Positions 14,140-24,870 of a DNA stretch of 64,000 nt are shown in pieces. This DNA comes from Vanessa cardui. Lineage: Eukaryota > Arthropoda > Insecta > Lepidoptera > Nymphalidae. The DNA lies in contig NC_061126.1 of the NCBI RefSeq assembly GCF_905220365.1, positions 7,750,001 through 7,814,000 of the forward strand, read 5' to 3'. The position numbers were made by a program, and so were the translations under genes. Below the pieces are notes generated by a model, which saw nothing but the letters and a program-made list of their open reading frames with translations, made no database searches and had not been told where the DNA came from. Numbering within the stretch: position 1 is the first letter of the stretch; every line of letters starts with the position of its first letter.

Positions 14140-17100
14140 TTAAGCCATGGTCAATGTGCCTGCACCCAAACCGAATCCAACGCCTTTTGGTCCGAAGTTT
14201 CGGCCGTAGCATCCGCGGCAGTAAATCTCGCCGTTGGGCCCATCACACAAATTGGTGGAATCCTAAAACAAGCAAAATTAGTATTCTTGATTATTCTAAC
14301 AACGTTTTGTTTCAAAATAGTCCTAATTAAATGATTCTGTTTATGATTAACTGAATTGGGAAAACAGACATACTGATGCCCCGACAACTCCGACTTTTTA
14401 AATATTCTTAAGCTTCGGAATTAAGTTCAAATATATACCTACATATACATTTCAGTTTTTAAATTTTTGCAAAATATTATTGTACATCTTACATACATAA
14501 TTAGGAATAATATTATGTATTATAAAAATATGTTTCAATTTTAAACATTGTTTTTAATAATTTCATTCAGAAAATGTATAAAGAAACTTTTGTCAAAAAA
14601 CGTCAGTATTGAATTCAAAATTGCGGACAGAGAAGGCTCCACCAACATTATGAATATAATCTATATTGATTTTGGTTGACATTTGACATTGACAAGTAGA
14701 CGCTGACAGTAGGATATTTTTATCAATATTAGGTTATGCATTTTACAATATAAATTTAGTATTGATGAACAAATAAGAATTTAATTGCAATGGCTGCCCT
14801 AAAAAACGCAGTGGCATTTGTTATTTTAACAGTGTACTTGACCGATATCAGTTTAGCAGAATTTTCCACAGAAGACTGTGCTTCCCTTGGTTTCATAAAA
14901 GCAAATCTTTTATGTTCATCGTGTGACCAACTTAAAGACTTCAGCTTAGATCAGTTAGTCGAACATTGCAAGCAATGCTGTCATAACGATGAATCGACAC
15001 CGAATGAAAAGAAATATGCACGCGCTATTCTAGAGGTTTGCACTTGCAAATTTCCAGCTTATCCACAAATTCAAGCATTCGTTAAAAGTGACAGACCTGC
15101 TAAATTCCCAAATCTGCAAATTAAATACCTACGTGGCTTAGACCCAATAATTAAGCTTCTTGACAAAGATGGTATTGTCAGAGATACAGTGGCAATTGAA
15201 AAATGGAATACAGATTCAGTTGAAGAATTTTTAAACACACACCTTGTAAAAGAAGAGGATGAAGATCGTGGGTTTTTGAAAACTAATCTTATATAATAAA
15301 TGATTTCTTTAAAATAAATTATTTTGATAATTATTTAAATTTTTATTAACTGTATAAGTTTATGTGATCCCACTAGCCAAATTTTAGATAATACTTACAA
15401 GTATACTAAAAATACTTACAAGAGATCTGTGGCAGTCAGCACATGAGAAGCATCTTCTGTGCCATGTACCATTCTTAGAATTCATTTTTTCTGCAGCATA
15501 TACAGGGAATCCACAACGTGGGCATCCCTGACCTTTAGCTGCCTTCTGTCCAGTGAAGGGTAACTGTTCTGTGCTGTAGTGGTATTATTAATGATAAGTA
15601 CATTGTGTTTTATCACATTTTGAAATACCTATGTACAATTTTTAAATTAAGTAGTATTGTAAACACACATTTTTACTTCATTAAGAGTCAGGGAAACAAT
15701 TGTGAGTCAGTGCAAACAGTTACCATTATAGAAAAAGTAGGGATAAATCTAACATTATTTAATGCACAAAAAATATTTTTAAACACTAGTATTAACATAT
15801 ATCTGACTACAGAATGGCTTAGGAGAACAAACCAAATATTTAAATAGGTAAATTGGAAAATATTATTTTCTCAAATTATATGTTAAATTTTTAAAACAAC
15901 AGTTTCATTAAAGGACTGTATGATAGTAAATCTGAAAATAAAAGTTAATTTTTTCATTAGAAATTAATGTCTACTTACTATGTAACAGTTGGCTCAGAAT
16001 CAGTGGAAACAAGTGTTGGTGCATGACCATAGCCAAAGCCTCGGGGTCCGAAGAGCTTGGCATAGCATGAGCGACAATGAATCTCCTTGTCAGGCCCATC
16101 GCAAGCCAGCATAGAGTCCAATGGGCGATGGCATTCAGCACAGTTGAAGCACTTTTTGTGCCACATCTATTAACAATAATTTTATTTAAAAGATGTAAAT
16201 TAAAATAAAGTGTGATCAATGATCACAAAGTAATTCAATTAAAATGACAACTTATCAAATAAATATACTCACAGTTCCCTTAGCCAATTGTTGTTCTGCT
16301 GCAAACACCATTCCACCGCATCTTGGGCAACCCTGACCTTTAGGTGCCTTGATGGAAGTGGTATCAGGATTGTAGAAAGGTCTGTTAGCCGAAATTTCCT
16401 CCTCGCTGCAAGAAATAATTCAATGTTTAGAGATTTCATAAACAAAAATTACCTAAAACTTTTGTGAGATCTTTATTGTAAACCTACCTTAAGCCGTCAG
16501 TTTGAAGGAATCCTGAGCCGCAAGCAAAACCGTAACCGTGCGGTCCCCATTTCTTGCCGTAGCAGGTTTTGCAGTAGACATCGTTGTCAGGTCCGTCACA
16601 TGCGATGATGGAATCCAAAGTCTTAGAGCAGTCGTGGCATTTGAAACATTTGCGATGCCACTCACGACCTTTAGCCAAAACTTGTTCTGCAGCGTAGACG
16701 GCTCCACCACATCGTGGACAACCTTTTCCAGGAGGCGCCTGGATTGCGGCGGTGTCAATCACCGTTGTTTTTGGAGCTTGGTCTCTGTTAGGTAAAAGTA
16801 TAAACACACACTTAGCGTAGGTAGCTCAGCGAGTCAGATCGAATAAATGTTAAAATGAAATATAATTGGGTCCATCGTGGTGCTTCATGATAAACATTTA
16901 TATTAAGTATTTTTATTAATATAAATAAATTAAAATTTTGAAATATTGTTGTACTTTATGGTCTTATAAAATGAATAGCATCTTCTCGCAAACCGAAAAC
17001 GTATTAATTTTTTTAATTTTATATTTATTCGCTAAGTATCGTTTCATTATTATAACATTTAAAATGAAAACAGTGGTCACCTACTTATTTATCAAAATTC

Positions 17101-20100
17101 TATGCACTACCTACGTTACCAAGTATTACATACAGTTATGCAATTATTTTGTTTAAAAGTTCGCGCCCAATCTATAAATAAATAAGATAAATGGGTGGAT
17201 TCTGCATCAGATTAAATATGTTGTAAGAGCGCGTGGCTAGTCTTGCCTATATTAAAATTAGTTCGTTCGAGAACGAACAGCGCATTCTATTTACGAATTG
17301 GCATTCTGCCATCTTTTGTTTGTATTATAAGCTGTTTTTATGAAAGCGATGCGATGGAAATAACCTAAACCTGTCTGTAACCTGAGATGATAATTTTTGA
17401 CATAACAGTGGTACCCAAAATATTTTTAGATAAGTTAATATATTATGGAGACTTCTACTTCTATAAGTAATTTGATACGTAAGACAAAAATTCATCAAAA
17501 AAGAACACCTTATCACGATTATTGTAAAATAACATTCTTTACTTTAAGTTAATATGACACTGATGATGAAAATATTGATATTTATAAAAAAAAACCAAGT
17601 TAACACGAAGTCTTACCCATTGGCGTAAGGGTCGCTTTGCAAAACTCCAGCTCCTTTTCCATAACCATATCCTTTAGGTCCAAACTTTTTGCCGTAGCAA
17701 ACTAAAGAGAAAACATAAGATTAATTAACCTCTCATCTGACAGATCTATTCATTCACTGTCGAATAAAAACAGGCAGAAAACATGGGATTTTTAAATTAT
17801 AAAATTATTTATGAAAAAAATAAAATTAACAGTTATGGAAAGTTAGTTTCATTGTAATTTGGATAAAGGAACGAACCTTTGCAGTAAATGTCTTTGTCAG
17901 GGCCTTCGCAACAGTTGGTAGAGTCCAGCCGCTTTTGGCAGTCGCCGCATTTGAAGCACTCCCTGTGCCACGCCTGGACATATAGTGAATAATGAGGATG
18001 TGTGGGAGCATTCATGCGAGGATGTAGGTACACGCGGTTACCACAATGATACTTAACGTTAGCACCTAAACTTTCCTAACGGAATGTTCGTTCAGGTAAT
18101 GGACGTAAGGACTCAAATACCTCGACAATATATCTCTTTATCTGGTCCATCACAATGGGTCATTGAGTCAAGACCCTTGCTGCAAGTTAAGCATGTGAAG
18201 CATCGCTTGTGATATCCCTACGGTACAAATGGTGCTGTTATTCCTCTGTTAATAAGCACTCTTTCGTTTCGTGAAGAGTATTTTTATGATTTACAAGTGT
18301 TTATACGATTTTACATGTTTATTTGTATTTATTAATGATATGAAAGTTGAGTATAACTGATATTTTTTTTAATATTGTATAGAGATTAATGGAATCTTTT
18401 ATTATATCCTGTACCGTCTAAATAATAGAAAAAACGATTTTAAAATGCCTTACCTTTCCCCGAGCTAGCATCTGTTCCGCAGCATATACATAGCCGCCAC
18501 AACGCGGGCAACCTTCACCCGGTGGTGCTTTAGCTATGACACGAGACTCCATGCAGGCTCCATTTGTTCGGAGACCCCCTCTGTACAAATAGACTAAATC
18601 ATTGACTACTCGCCAGAGCCAATCTGTTTGAGCCAAAATTAAGAAGAATTGTTAAAAGCCTATTGGGCATCGGAGTATTCCAATAACCCCTAAAAACAAA
18701 ATGATTCACACTTATGGTAGCAAAAGCAAGTGATGCCGGCGGCGCACCTCCGCCGTAATGGGAGAAGGTAAGGGCTCCCGGCCGCCCGCACCGTGTGGCT
18801 TGTGATTAAGTTTAGTTACACATACTACATATGTCTTATCAGAGGGCGCTTTCCTTATCCCATCACATGGATTGTCTATGATTTTATCTATGACAAGCAT
18901 TAACTAATTGTTAGTTTGGATCAGTTGCGGAGAAAGTTACTAATAACAAGAATGACGTAGATTTTCTGTACATGCTATGTGGTGCGTCTCGAGCGTACAA
19001 AGCCGTGCCAAGGCTTTATATATTGGGTTCTCACCGTTGTGCTGTGGTTTTCGGTTCGCCCCGAAAATGAGGAAAGGAAAATCTAGGGAAGGAACGCGGT
19101 GACCCGGCGAGAGCCTTAGCCGTTGCGGGTCGGGCCCAAACCGGTCTCAACCACGTTCCCGTTTAACAACAATTCGGAATGGTAGTCGACTGTTTTATTA
19201 CATTTTTTTATAAATAATAAATAATTATACCGATAAACAAAATAAATTAAGCGATAGCGAATAAATAACCCTAACTAGAATAATTTAAAGTACAGTGGCG
19301 ATCGCGAGGCACCGCTGGTTGGCCGAGATGCGTGTCGGCGTCCCGCTAGCTCTGCTGGACGGCTGCTCGCGCTCAATTCCTGTTGCGACATAAACGGAGA
19401 CTGGTCATGCATATGTCGGGCAGCGCATAATTTACAGCCGAGCGCGCACTTTCTGCTTATATGAGATTATGTACACGCGGTTAATGTTGTTACGTACGAG
19501 CCCGCAGGCCGGTCGATATAACGACCTTAGATAAGGAAAGACCCTCAGATGCGCGGGCGGCGGGAGTTCTAAATAATTTTGTACTTACGCGTTCTCTCCT
19601 TTAAGATGATCTCCGGTGTCCATGGATAGGCAGCCAGCACCGCCACCAAAGCCATAGCCTTTAGGTCCAAATTTGCGCGCGTGGCAAACTTTGCAGTAAA
19701 GTTCACCTTCGTGTTCTGTACAGTTGGTGGAGTCCAGCAACTTCTGGCAAAGACCTGTTTTTCGCCAAAATAATTGTCTTTTAAATTATACACAAACATA
19801 TTTATGGATAAATTGTTTTGAGATTATCAAAAATGTTATTATCTCCACTTTATTTTTTGATCTTTTATTTTGCGGTTTTATAGAATTTAAAATTCAACAG
19901 TTGTAACTTTTAATTAATATCTAGATATTTTCGTCAAATTACGAATTGACAAAATTTATATATTAATAGTTTATATTAATATATAAATTATTAATTATAT
20001 ATTATAAAAAATGTTTCATTTTTAATGTTGCTAGTGAATTATAAATTATTCTTTCCATAAAAAAGAACGAAAATTCCATGACTATTAATACATTCTCTTT

Positions 20101-20355
20101 TATTATTGAATTTTTACGCATAGAAAGAGAAATATCTTTAAAAATAGCTTAAGTTTAATCGGCATATTTTTTTACGATTTTTATAATTTGAAATTCTGGC
20201 TAGGTTTTCACTATCTTATTCTGATGCTTTGATATCTTACCGCACTTGAAGCACATTTTGTGCCATTTGAGTCCACCGGCGACACGTTCTTCTGCCGCGT
20301 ATACGGACTTGCCGCATTTCGGACACTTAGGGTTATCTGCGGGTTTGAAAGGCAT
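14140..20355 (-). CDS. Mlp84B: Muscle LIM protein with five LIM domains (Mlp84B type)
   Basis: CRP-family scaffold of the sarcomeric Z-disc and muscle nuclei. Exons in transcript order: 20355-20241, 19754-19589, 18580-18454, then one of two alternatives (18217-18121 or 17973-17877), 17701-17617, 16784-16488, 16405-16273, 16166-15979, 15573-15420 and 14262-14140. Each isoform is 494 aa, close to what I recall for the Drosophila protein. Five LIM domains start near residues 11, 118, 219, 322 and 419, each with CPxC, WH..CF.C, C..C and a GPKGYG-type glycine-rich tail. The last exon ends FGLGAGTLTMA. The start MPFKPADNPKCPKCGKSVYA matches the family N-terminus. A CAG acceptor 19 bases upstream of the ATG implies a 5' UTR intron. 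Mlp60A long forms are a close alternative name. Confidence 0.93.
14790..15296 (+). CDS. SELENOF: Selenoprotein F (Sep15) homolog, cysteine form
   Basis: ER-lumen thioredoxin-like oxidoreductase; in mammals it partners the folding sensor UGGT in glycoprotein quality control. 168 aa, one exon. Residues 1-23 form a signal peptide (MAALKNAVAFVILTVYLTDI..). A Cys-rich UGGT-binding segment follows (LLCSSCDQL, HCKQCC). The redox motif CTC lies in ILEVCTCKFPAYPQIQAF, where vertebrates have C-G-Sec. The fold continues with IKYLRGLDP and the family signature EKWNTDSVEEFL. There is no KDEL-like tail, as is usual for the family. The Sec position is Cys, consistent with loss of selenoproteins in Lepidoptera. 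An AATAAA overlaps the stop codon (15295-15300) and another lies at 15313-15318, so the 3' UTR may be very short. The whole gene sits in the last intron of Mlp84B, antisense. Confidence 0.93.
   Translation: MAALKNAVAFVILTVYLTDISLAEFSTEDCASLGFIKANLLCSSCDQLKDFSLDQLVEHCKQCCHNDESTPNEKKYARAILEVCTCKFPAYPQIQAFVKSDRPAKFPNLQIKYLRGLDPIIKLLDKDGIVRDTVAIEKWNTDSVEEFLNTHLVKEEDEDRGFLKTNLI
17877..17973 (-). other. Mlp84B: Mlp84B LIM2 alternative exon A (proximal to next exon)
   Basis: 97 nt, entering in phase 0 and leaving in phase 1 (donor GTTCGT). It encodes the second half of LIM2: AWHRECFKCGDCQKRLDS, then TNCCEGPDKDIYCK. It fits the invariant exons on both sides and keeps all zinc ligands. It is the copy closer to canonical WH.ECFKC spacing and wording. 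Confidence 0.85.
18121..18217 (-). other. Mlp84B: Mlp84B LIM2 alternative exon B (distal copy)
   Basis: Also 97 nt, with the same entry and exit phases and a donor GTATTT. It encodes GYHKRCFTCLTCSKGLDS, then MTHCDGPDKEIYCR, with the cysteines and the conserved histidine in register with exon A; Tyr replaces the usual Trp. Including both copies would duplicate half a LIM domain and shift the reading frame (194 nt), so the two are expected to be mutually exclusive. Confidence 0.8.
18700..19580. other. GC-rich block in an Mlp84B intron
   Basis: Within the intron 18581-19588, the text around 18730-18800, 18970-19160 and 19290-19560 is clearly richer in G and C than the AT-rich surroundings. It has no open frame of recognisable type. 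It may be an old transposon fragment or an internal regulatory region. Confidence 0.4.
19953..19989. repeat. AT-rich inverted repeat in Mlp84B intron 1
   Basis: A perfect 15-bp inverted repeat (19953-19967 with 19975-19989) around a 7-base spacer. Both arms are almost pure A and T, so chance occurrence is quite likely in this background. Confidence 0.5.
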
Positions 20356-20875
20356 TGTGCTCGCTTAACTTATCCTGAAAAAGAAAGATTACATGTTTAA
20401 CTTATAATTATACTATTCATGTTTGTGATTACTAAATACTTCTAAAATAATTATTTTGAAGCAGCATCTTGGAAATAGGTCAAGTCAATACTTAATTATT
20501 AAGTAAGTTATACTTAGTATTTGTACTTATTCCATTTTTTTCCATCATGTTATGTCACTTTTAAAGCATCATAAATTAAAGTACGAAAATAAAGCATCAT
20601 TGAATCATTGACAAATTTAATTCTAACTATTGCATTCATTGGCCAAAATCCAAGTTGCCAGCTTCACTAACATCGCTTTAAAACTTGCACTTTATGGTTC
20701 AACAACCACATACATCGAAATTAAAAAAAAATTGCTAATACGGCTCTTTCCGATTACTTTAAAGATATCACAAAAGGACGTGTGCAGTCAGGCGGGCACT
20801 GCGTGGGCTCTAATTCTGACGCTCCTAATTTGGGGCGTCCAGGTAAAGTTACGCTTCTGGAGTAGCAATGCAACT

Positions 20876-20885
20876 CTATAAATAG
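20876..20885. promoter_or_regulatory. Consensus MEF2 site upstream of Mlp84B
   Basis: The palindrome CTATAAATAG fits the MEF2 consensus CTA(A/T)4TAG exactly. It lies 521 bases upstream of the Mlp84B start codon, in the region expected to hold the promoter or first intron. MEF2 control of insect muscle LIM protein genes is established in Drosophila. It also reads as TATAAATA on the plus strand, so a TATA box is the alternative reading. Confidence 0.5.
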
Positions 20886-20929
20886 AGCGCATAAGGAAGG
20901 AGCCGTAAAAACACTCGCGATTAGGTTAA

Positions 20930-21200
20930 GTTTTGTTTTCAGGATTCTATATCACTTTCACCAGTCACGGACCTGTTCGTCGAGTCGCTACGAGAGTCGA
21001 GCTCCCGGACGCGTATACAGTTCAGGGCGTTGGTGCCAAGACTGCGGTTCGCGGAGGTCGAATGATGCGCGAGGGCAGTGGAACACCGTAGTCTATGCGC
21101 GAGTTGCACACGGCCCTAGTGGAGGGGCGTCCGCGCCGCCCTCGCACCCTCGCCCTCGGCTCTACTTCGTGACTACCCCAAGAGATTATCAGTGACCACA
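20930..21200. other. GC-rich island, possible promoter or 5' UTR exon region
   Basis: About 270 bases much richer in G and C than both flanks, beginning just upstream of the MEF2 site relative to Mlp84B. It has no convincing coding frame on either strand. It could carry the non-coding first exon and promoter that the CAG acceptor just upstream of the Mlp84B start codon implies. Neither a TATA/initiator pair nor a clear minus-strand donor was identified. Confidence 0.35.
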
Positions 21201-21239
21201 TCAACCAACAACAATCAAAATACTAAAAAAAACTCAATT

Positions 21240-24200
21240 GAAAGTAATTAAATAAAGTTCTATATCGCATTTAATTAATTTTCATTTAATTTTATGTTTT
21301 GGTTTACTTGGTGCGTCACTGAAATACTCACACAAAAACTACAATACGATCGATTTATATCATCTAGGTACATCGCATTTTCATGATTGGCATTTTTATT
21401 GGGCAAGTACTAATAATTAAATACAAAAAGTATTGATTATTCTTTAATAAAACTTTTTCAAAAATATATTCTTTACGACACATTTTTTTTTTCATTTCAA
21501 ATTTCATTTTCTGGTTATTATAGTCTGAAATAATATCTACTAGAAAAATCTAAACTAAATCTTTTCGAAATTATATTATATTATTTTATGTTTAATTATA
21601 ATCTCTTCTTACCACAATATTATAAGTTTTAAGTGTTTTATTTTTATTAAATAAACCATAAATATTGAAGCTTGCTATAAATTTAAGAAACAAAATGATG
21701 ATTTGGCAAAATAAGTTATGTAGAATTATACTAACAAAGCGAAAATTCGCATTAACGACATAGCTCTTAGAATAAAGAGTTTCATCTTTCTAAATATAAC
21801 CTAAAAAATTAAAATATTAACAATAATATAATATAAGTATAACTATGCGTTAGTTCTAAAACAAATATTTCATTCTTAACAAGAACGTATCTTGTCATCT
21901 TGTAAAGGGCCACTGATTAAGCTCATATTGGATATCAATGTTTATTCGCATGAAATTTATAAAATCCAAATCTAGATAACTTTTCTAAGAATTTTGAAAA
22001 ATATTAATAAAATAAAATTTATAAGTTCAATAAAAAACAATATAACTTGTTACTATATACTCAAGAAATTTTTAATAATTAGGTATTTACTTACGCATTA
22101 CCGTGTAGATAGGCAATCGAGTAAAATACAATGAGTATAATTTTTGGTACAAAGGACATCATATATATACTATTTAAAGTTCCCTATCAGTGTTCTACTT
22201 ACTATCAGATATATATATATATATAAGAACCCAATCATTGCCTATCTTTCATTATGGAAAAAAAAAAGAGTTAGAAGAATATTAGCGTTTATTTGTCTGG
22301 TGCTATTTACCCAGAAGGGCAAAAGGCCCAACAGTTATTTATTTTCTTGACGAACATGGACTTAAATAATATTTATAACGTAATAAAATTTAACGTTAAT
22401 TGTAAAGTAATAAGTGTATATAATCATTGGATTATACACACTTATTTGGTATTCATAAGTTTACTCAAATTCAATTAATATGTAATAACTTAATTTAAAA
22501 ATTTGCACTTTATCTCTCTTATTCAAGTTAGTCATTCTTTGTATCTTTTGCCAATTTTTATTCAGAATGATTCTTTATTATTAAGTTTTAATACTTTAAA
22601 TAGTATTTTATCTAAGATAAGAAAAGTAGAAGGAATATATACTCATCCAGAGAACACATACACTTTGTAGCAATTTAAACATTATTGGTATGTCTCAGTA
22701 GGTCCTTAGAATGTATATCATCACTGTAGATAACATATAATTATTAAAAATAATATATTATACATAAATAATGTCTCCAAATACGTCATTGTATGTGAAA
22801 AGAATATTGACGTCAAATATTATTATTACAAGTGAGACGTTTTCCTATTCGATCGGTACATGAGTCATATTCCAAAATCAGTATCATTAGACAAAAATAA
22901 ATTAAAGATAGACTGAAGATCAACATGCTTGAGTCACAATTTTGGCAAGTTTAAACTATACATAAATCGACAATGACCAACAGTCAATTTTATATTTGTC
23001 GTGCGACAAAACGCTGACGAAAAGATGATTTGTGATGAGGGCGTACAGCTGTTCAAAACTAGAATTACTTACAACTCGTTTTAAAAATAATTCTATTTAA
23101 TTAATATGTATTGTCTCAACATCAATTGAAAGTCATAAAATATCAAGATTATTAAATTTTCATTTACTTTACGCTTATTCGGGTGTATTCATAATAATTA
23201 AAATTTAAGAAACAATAATAAGAGTATACCTTTTGTCGGTGTTTTTGATTTTTTTAACATTTTATTAGTGTGTTGTCTGATTATGAAGTGATAATATTAG
23301 GCGATATCAATTAATTCTTAAGTTGTCCTTAAGCATTGTTGATCATTTTAGTGAATATTAAAAAAAATACGGACAAAACCGGAAGTAACAAGTTGTTAAT
23401 GATAAAATAAAACTTATTGTACGTATACAATTAGTCCAGTTGCGGATCGCATCGTATAACGCACTCTGCCAACTTTTGTACACCTGCTTGTCTATTAATA
23501 TTTTTAACGAATATAACTCCCGGCTCATTTGGATAAAAATTAAAAACATCGTGAATCGGAAATGAAGTTCAAAGATAAGTTAGTAAAACTCATTTTTGAA
23601 AAACTACCATTTTGGCGCTTTACCTACATATGTATGCATCTACCTACTAACATAAAATGAACGATTCATCATTAATAATAAGTGCACATACCTTATAAAA
23701 GGTTTAAGGTCAAGCATTTGTAATGAAGTGGTTTTAATGCTTACATCAAATCAATAATGTTTGTTTACAATAAAGATGGACTATAAAAGCAAGTGCATAA
23801 TAATAATATAATTAATTCTTACATACTATACAAGATTGCATAAAATGATAAGCCAGGGTGCACAAAATGGCTAAAACACGTTTATCTCAGCTAAAGATTT
23901 CGGTCTCACGGTCTAAAAATCTTCACACTGTTTTAATGGGTTTGGTTACTGCTTATAATCTTGGACATTGTACATAAGGGTTCTTCTAAAAGGACCAGAA
24001 CTAGGACATTTACATGCTATTCCTAAAAATGGGCTACGTTATAACATCCAACGAAATATTCATGCTTATAAACTTTGATGCAATTATTATCTATTTAATC
24101 TGTGATGTTTTTTTTTTCGAAATACTCTGTTGTTTCATGTTTGCAGTAAATCTAGACGAGAATTTAAATAAATCACGTAAACGAGTATGTTACGAATATT

Positions 24201-24549
24201 TAATTAACTAACAATATTTTATCAACAAACAACAAATATAATAAAACTGCAACTTTATTAGTTGAGAACACATGGCGAACACGTAATGTACTCAAGGCTA
24301 TTTATCTAAAATGGAATTAGAGTTGTACATCTAGCATGTTTCCTTTTAAGGGATGCTTACACTTACGAACATAAATGCCCCACTTATGTTGGAAATCATT
24401 GTAACCATCGTATATTTCTTATTTATCGACGCATGATAGATTACTCTTTTTAAGCATGCTACAGTTTCATACTTTAAAAAGGATTTTTTGTGATTATTAG
24501 CTCAAGGGCTAAACTAGCGCCTTTGTCTGCTTCTCGAGGTTATGTATAT
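21240..24549. other. AT-rich non-coding stretch
   Basis: No gene recognised. It contains a TA microsatellite near 22208-22224 and a perfect CRE palindrome TGACGTCA at 22808-22815 in AT-rich flanks. Open frames here are short, with the composition of random AT-rich DNA. Confidence 0.5.
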
Positions 24550-24870
24550 ATATATGTAAGTGCAGCACGACTATCTCCAGAGCTTCAGATTCTTATCGAG
24601 AAGGACACCCATTAGGTATTTCTTACAGGTTTTAAGGTTTCCATGTTGCAGCTCAGAATGTATATAGTATATGACTAATATCAAGATTTTAGTGTCAATA
24701 AGGTTTATTTGTACGTCAGTTTTTAAACATGTAACCTTCGGAGTAATAAATTTGATATAATTAGTCTTTTTACTATTTAACAATAATTTATTGAGACTGA
24801 AGCAATGTATTATTTCTGAGAGGGCATTGTTTATATCTTGACGTCTCATCATATATAACATCGTGACAGG
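24550..24870 (-). pseudogene. Reverse transcriptase fragment of a non-LTR retrotransposon
   Basis: The open frame 24861-24571 reads DINNALSEIIHCFSLNKLLLN and then SKKTNYIKF. This is the RT palm/thumb text typical of jockey- or CR1-like elements (N.W....L.LN..KT.Y..F). The later segment KYLMGVLLDKNLKLW resembles the family FLGV.LD..L.W block, partly garbled. There is no flanking endonuclease or intact RT, so it is a dead fragment. Confidence 0.65.

Noticed and set aside
16538..16795. Plus-strand open frame of 85 codons
   Set aside because: Antisense shadow of the Mlp84B LIM3 exon, whose minus-strand reading carries all the zinc ligands.
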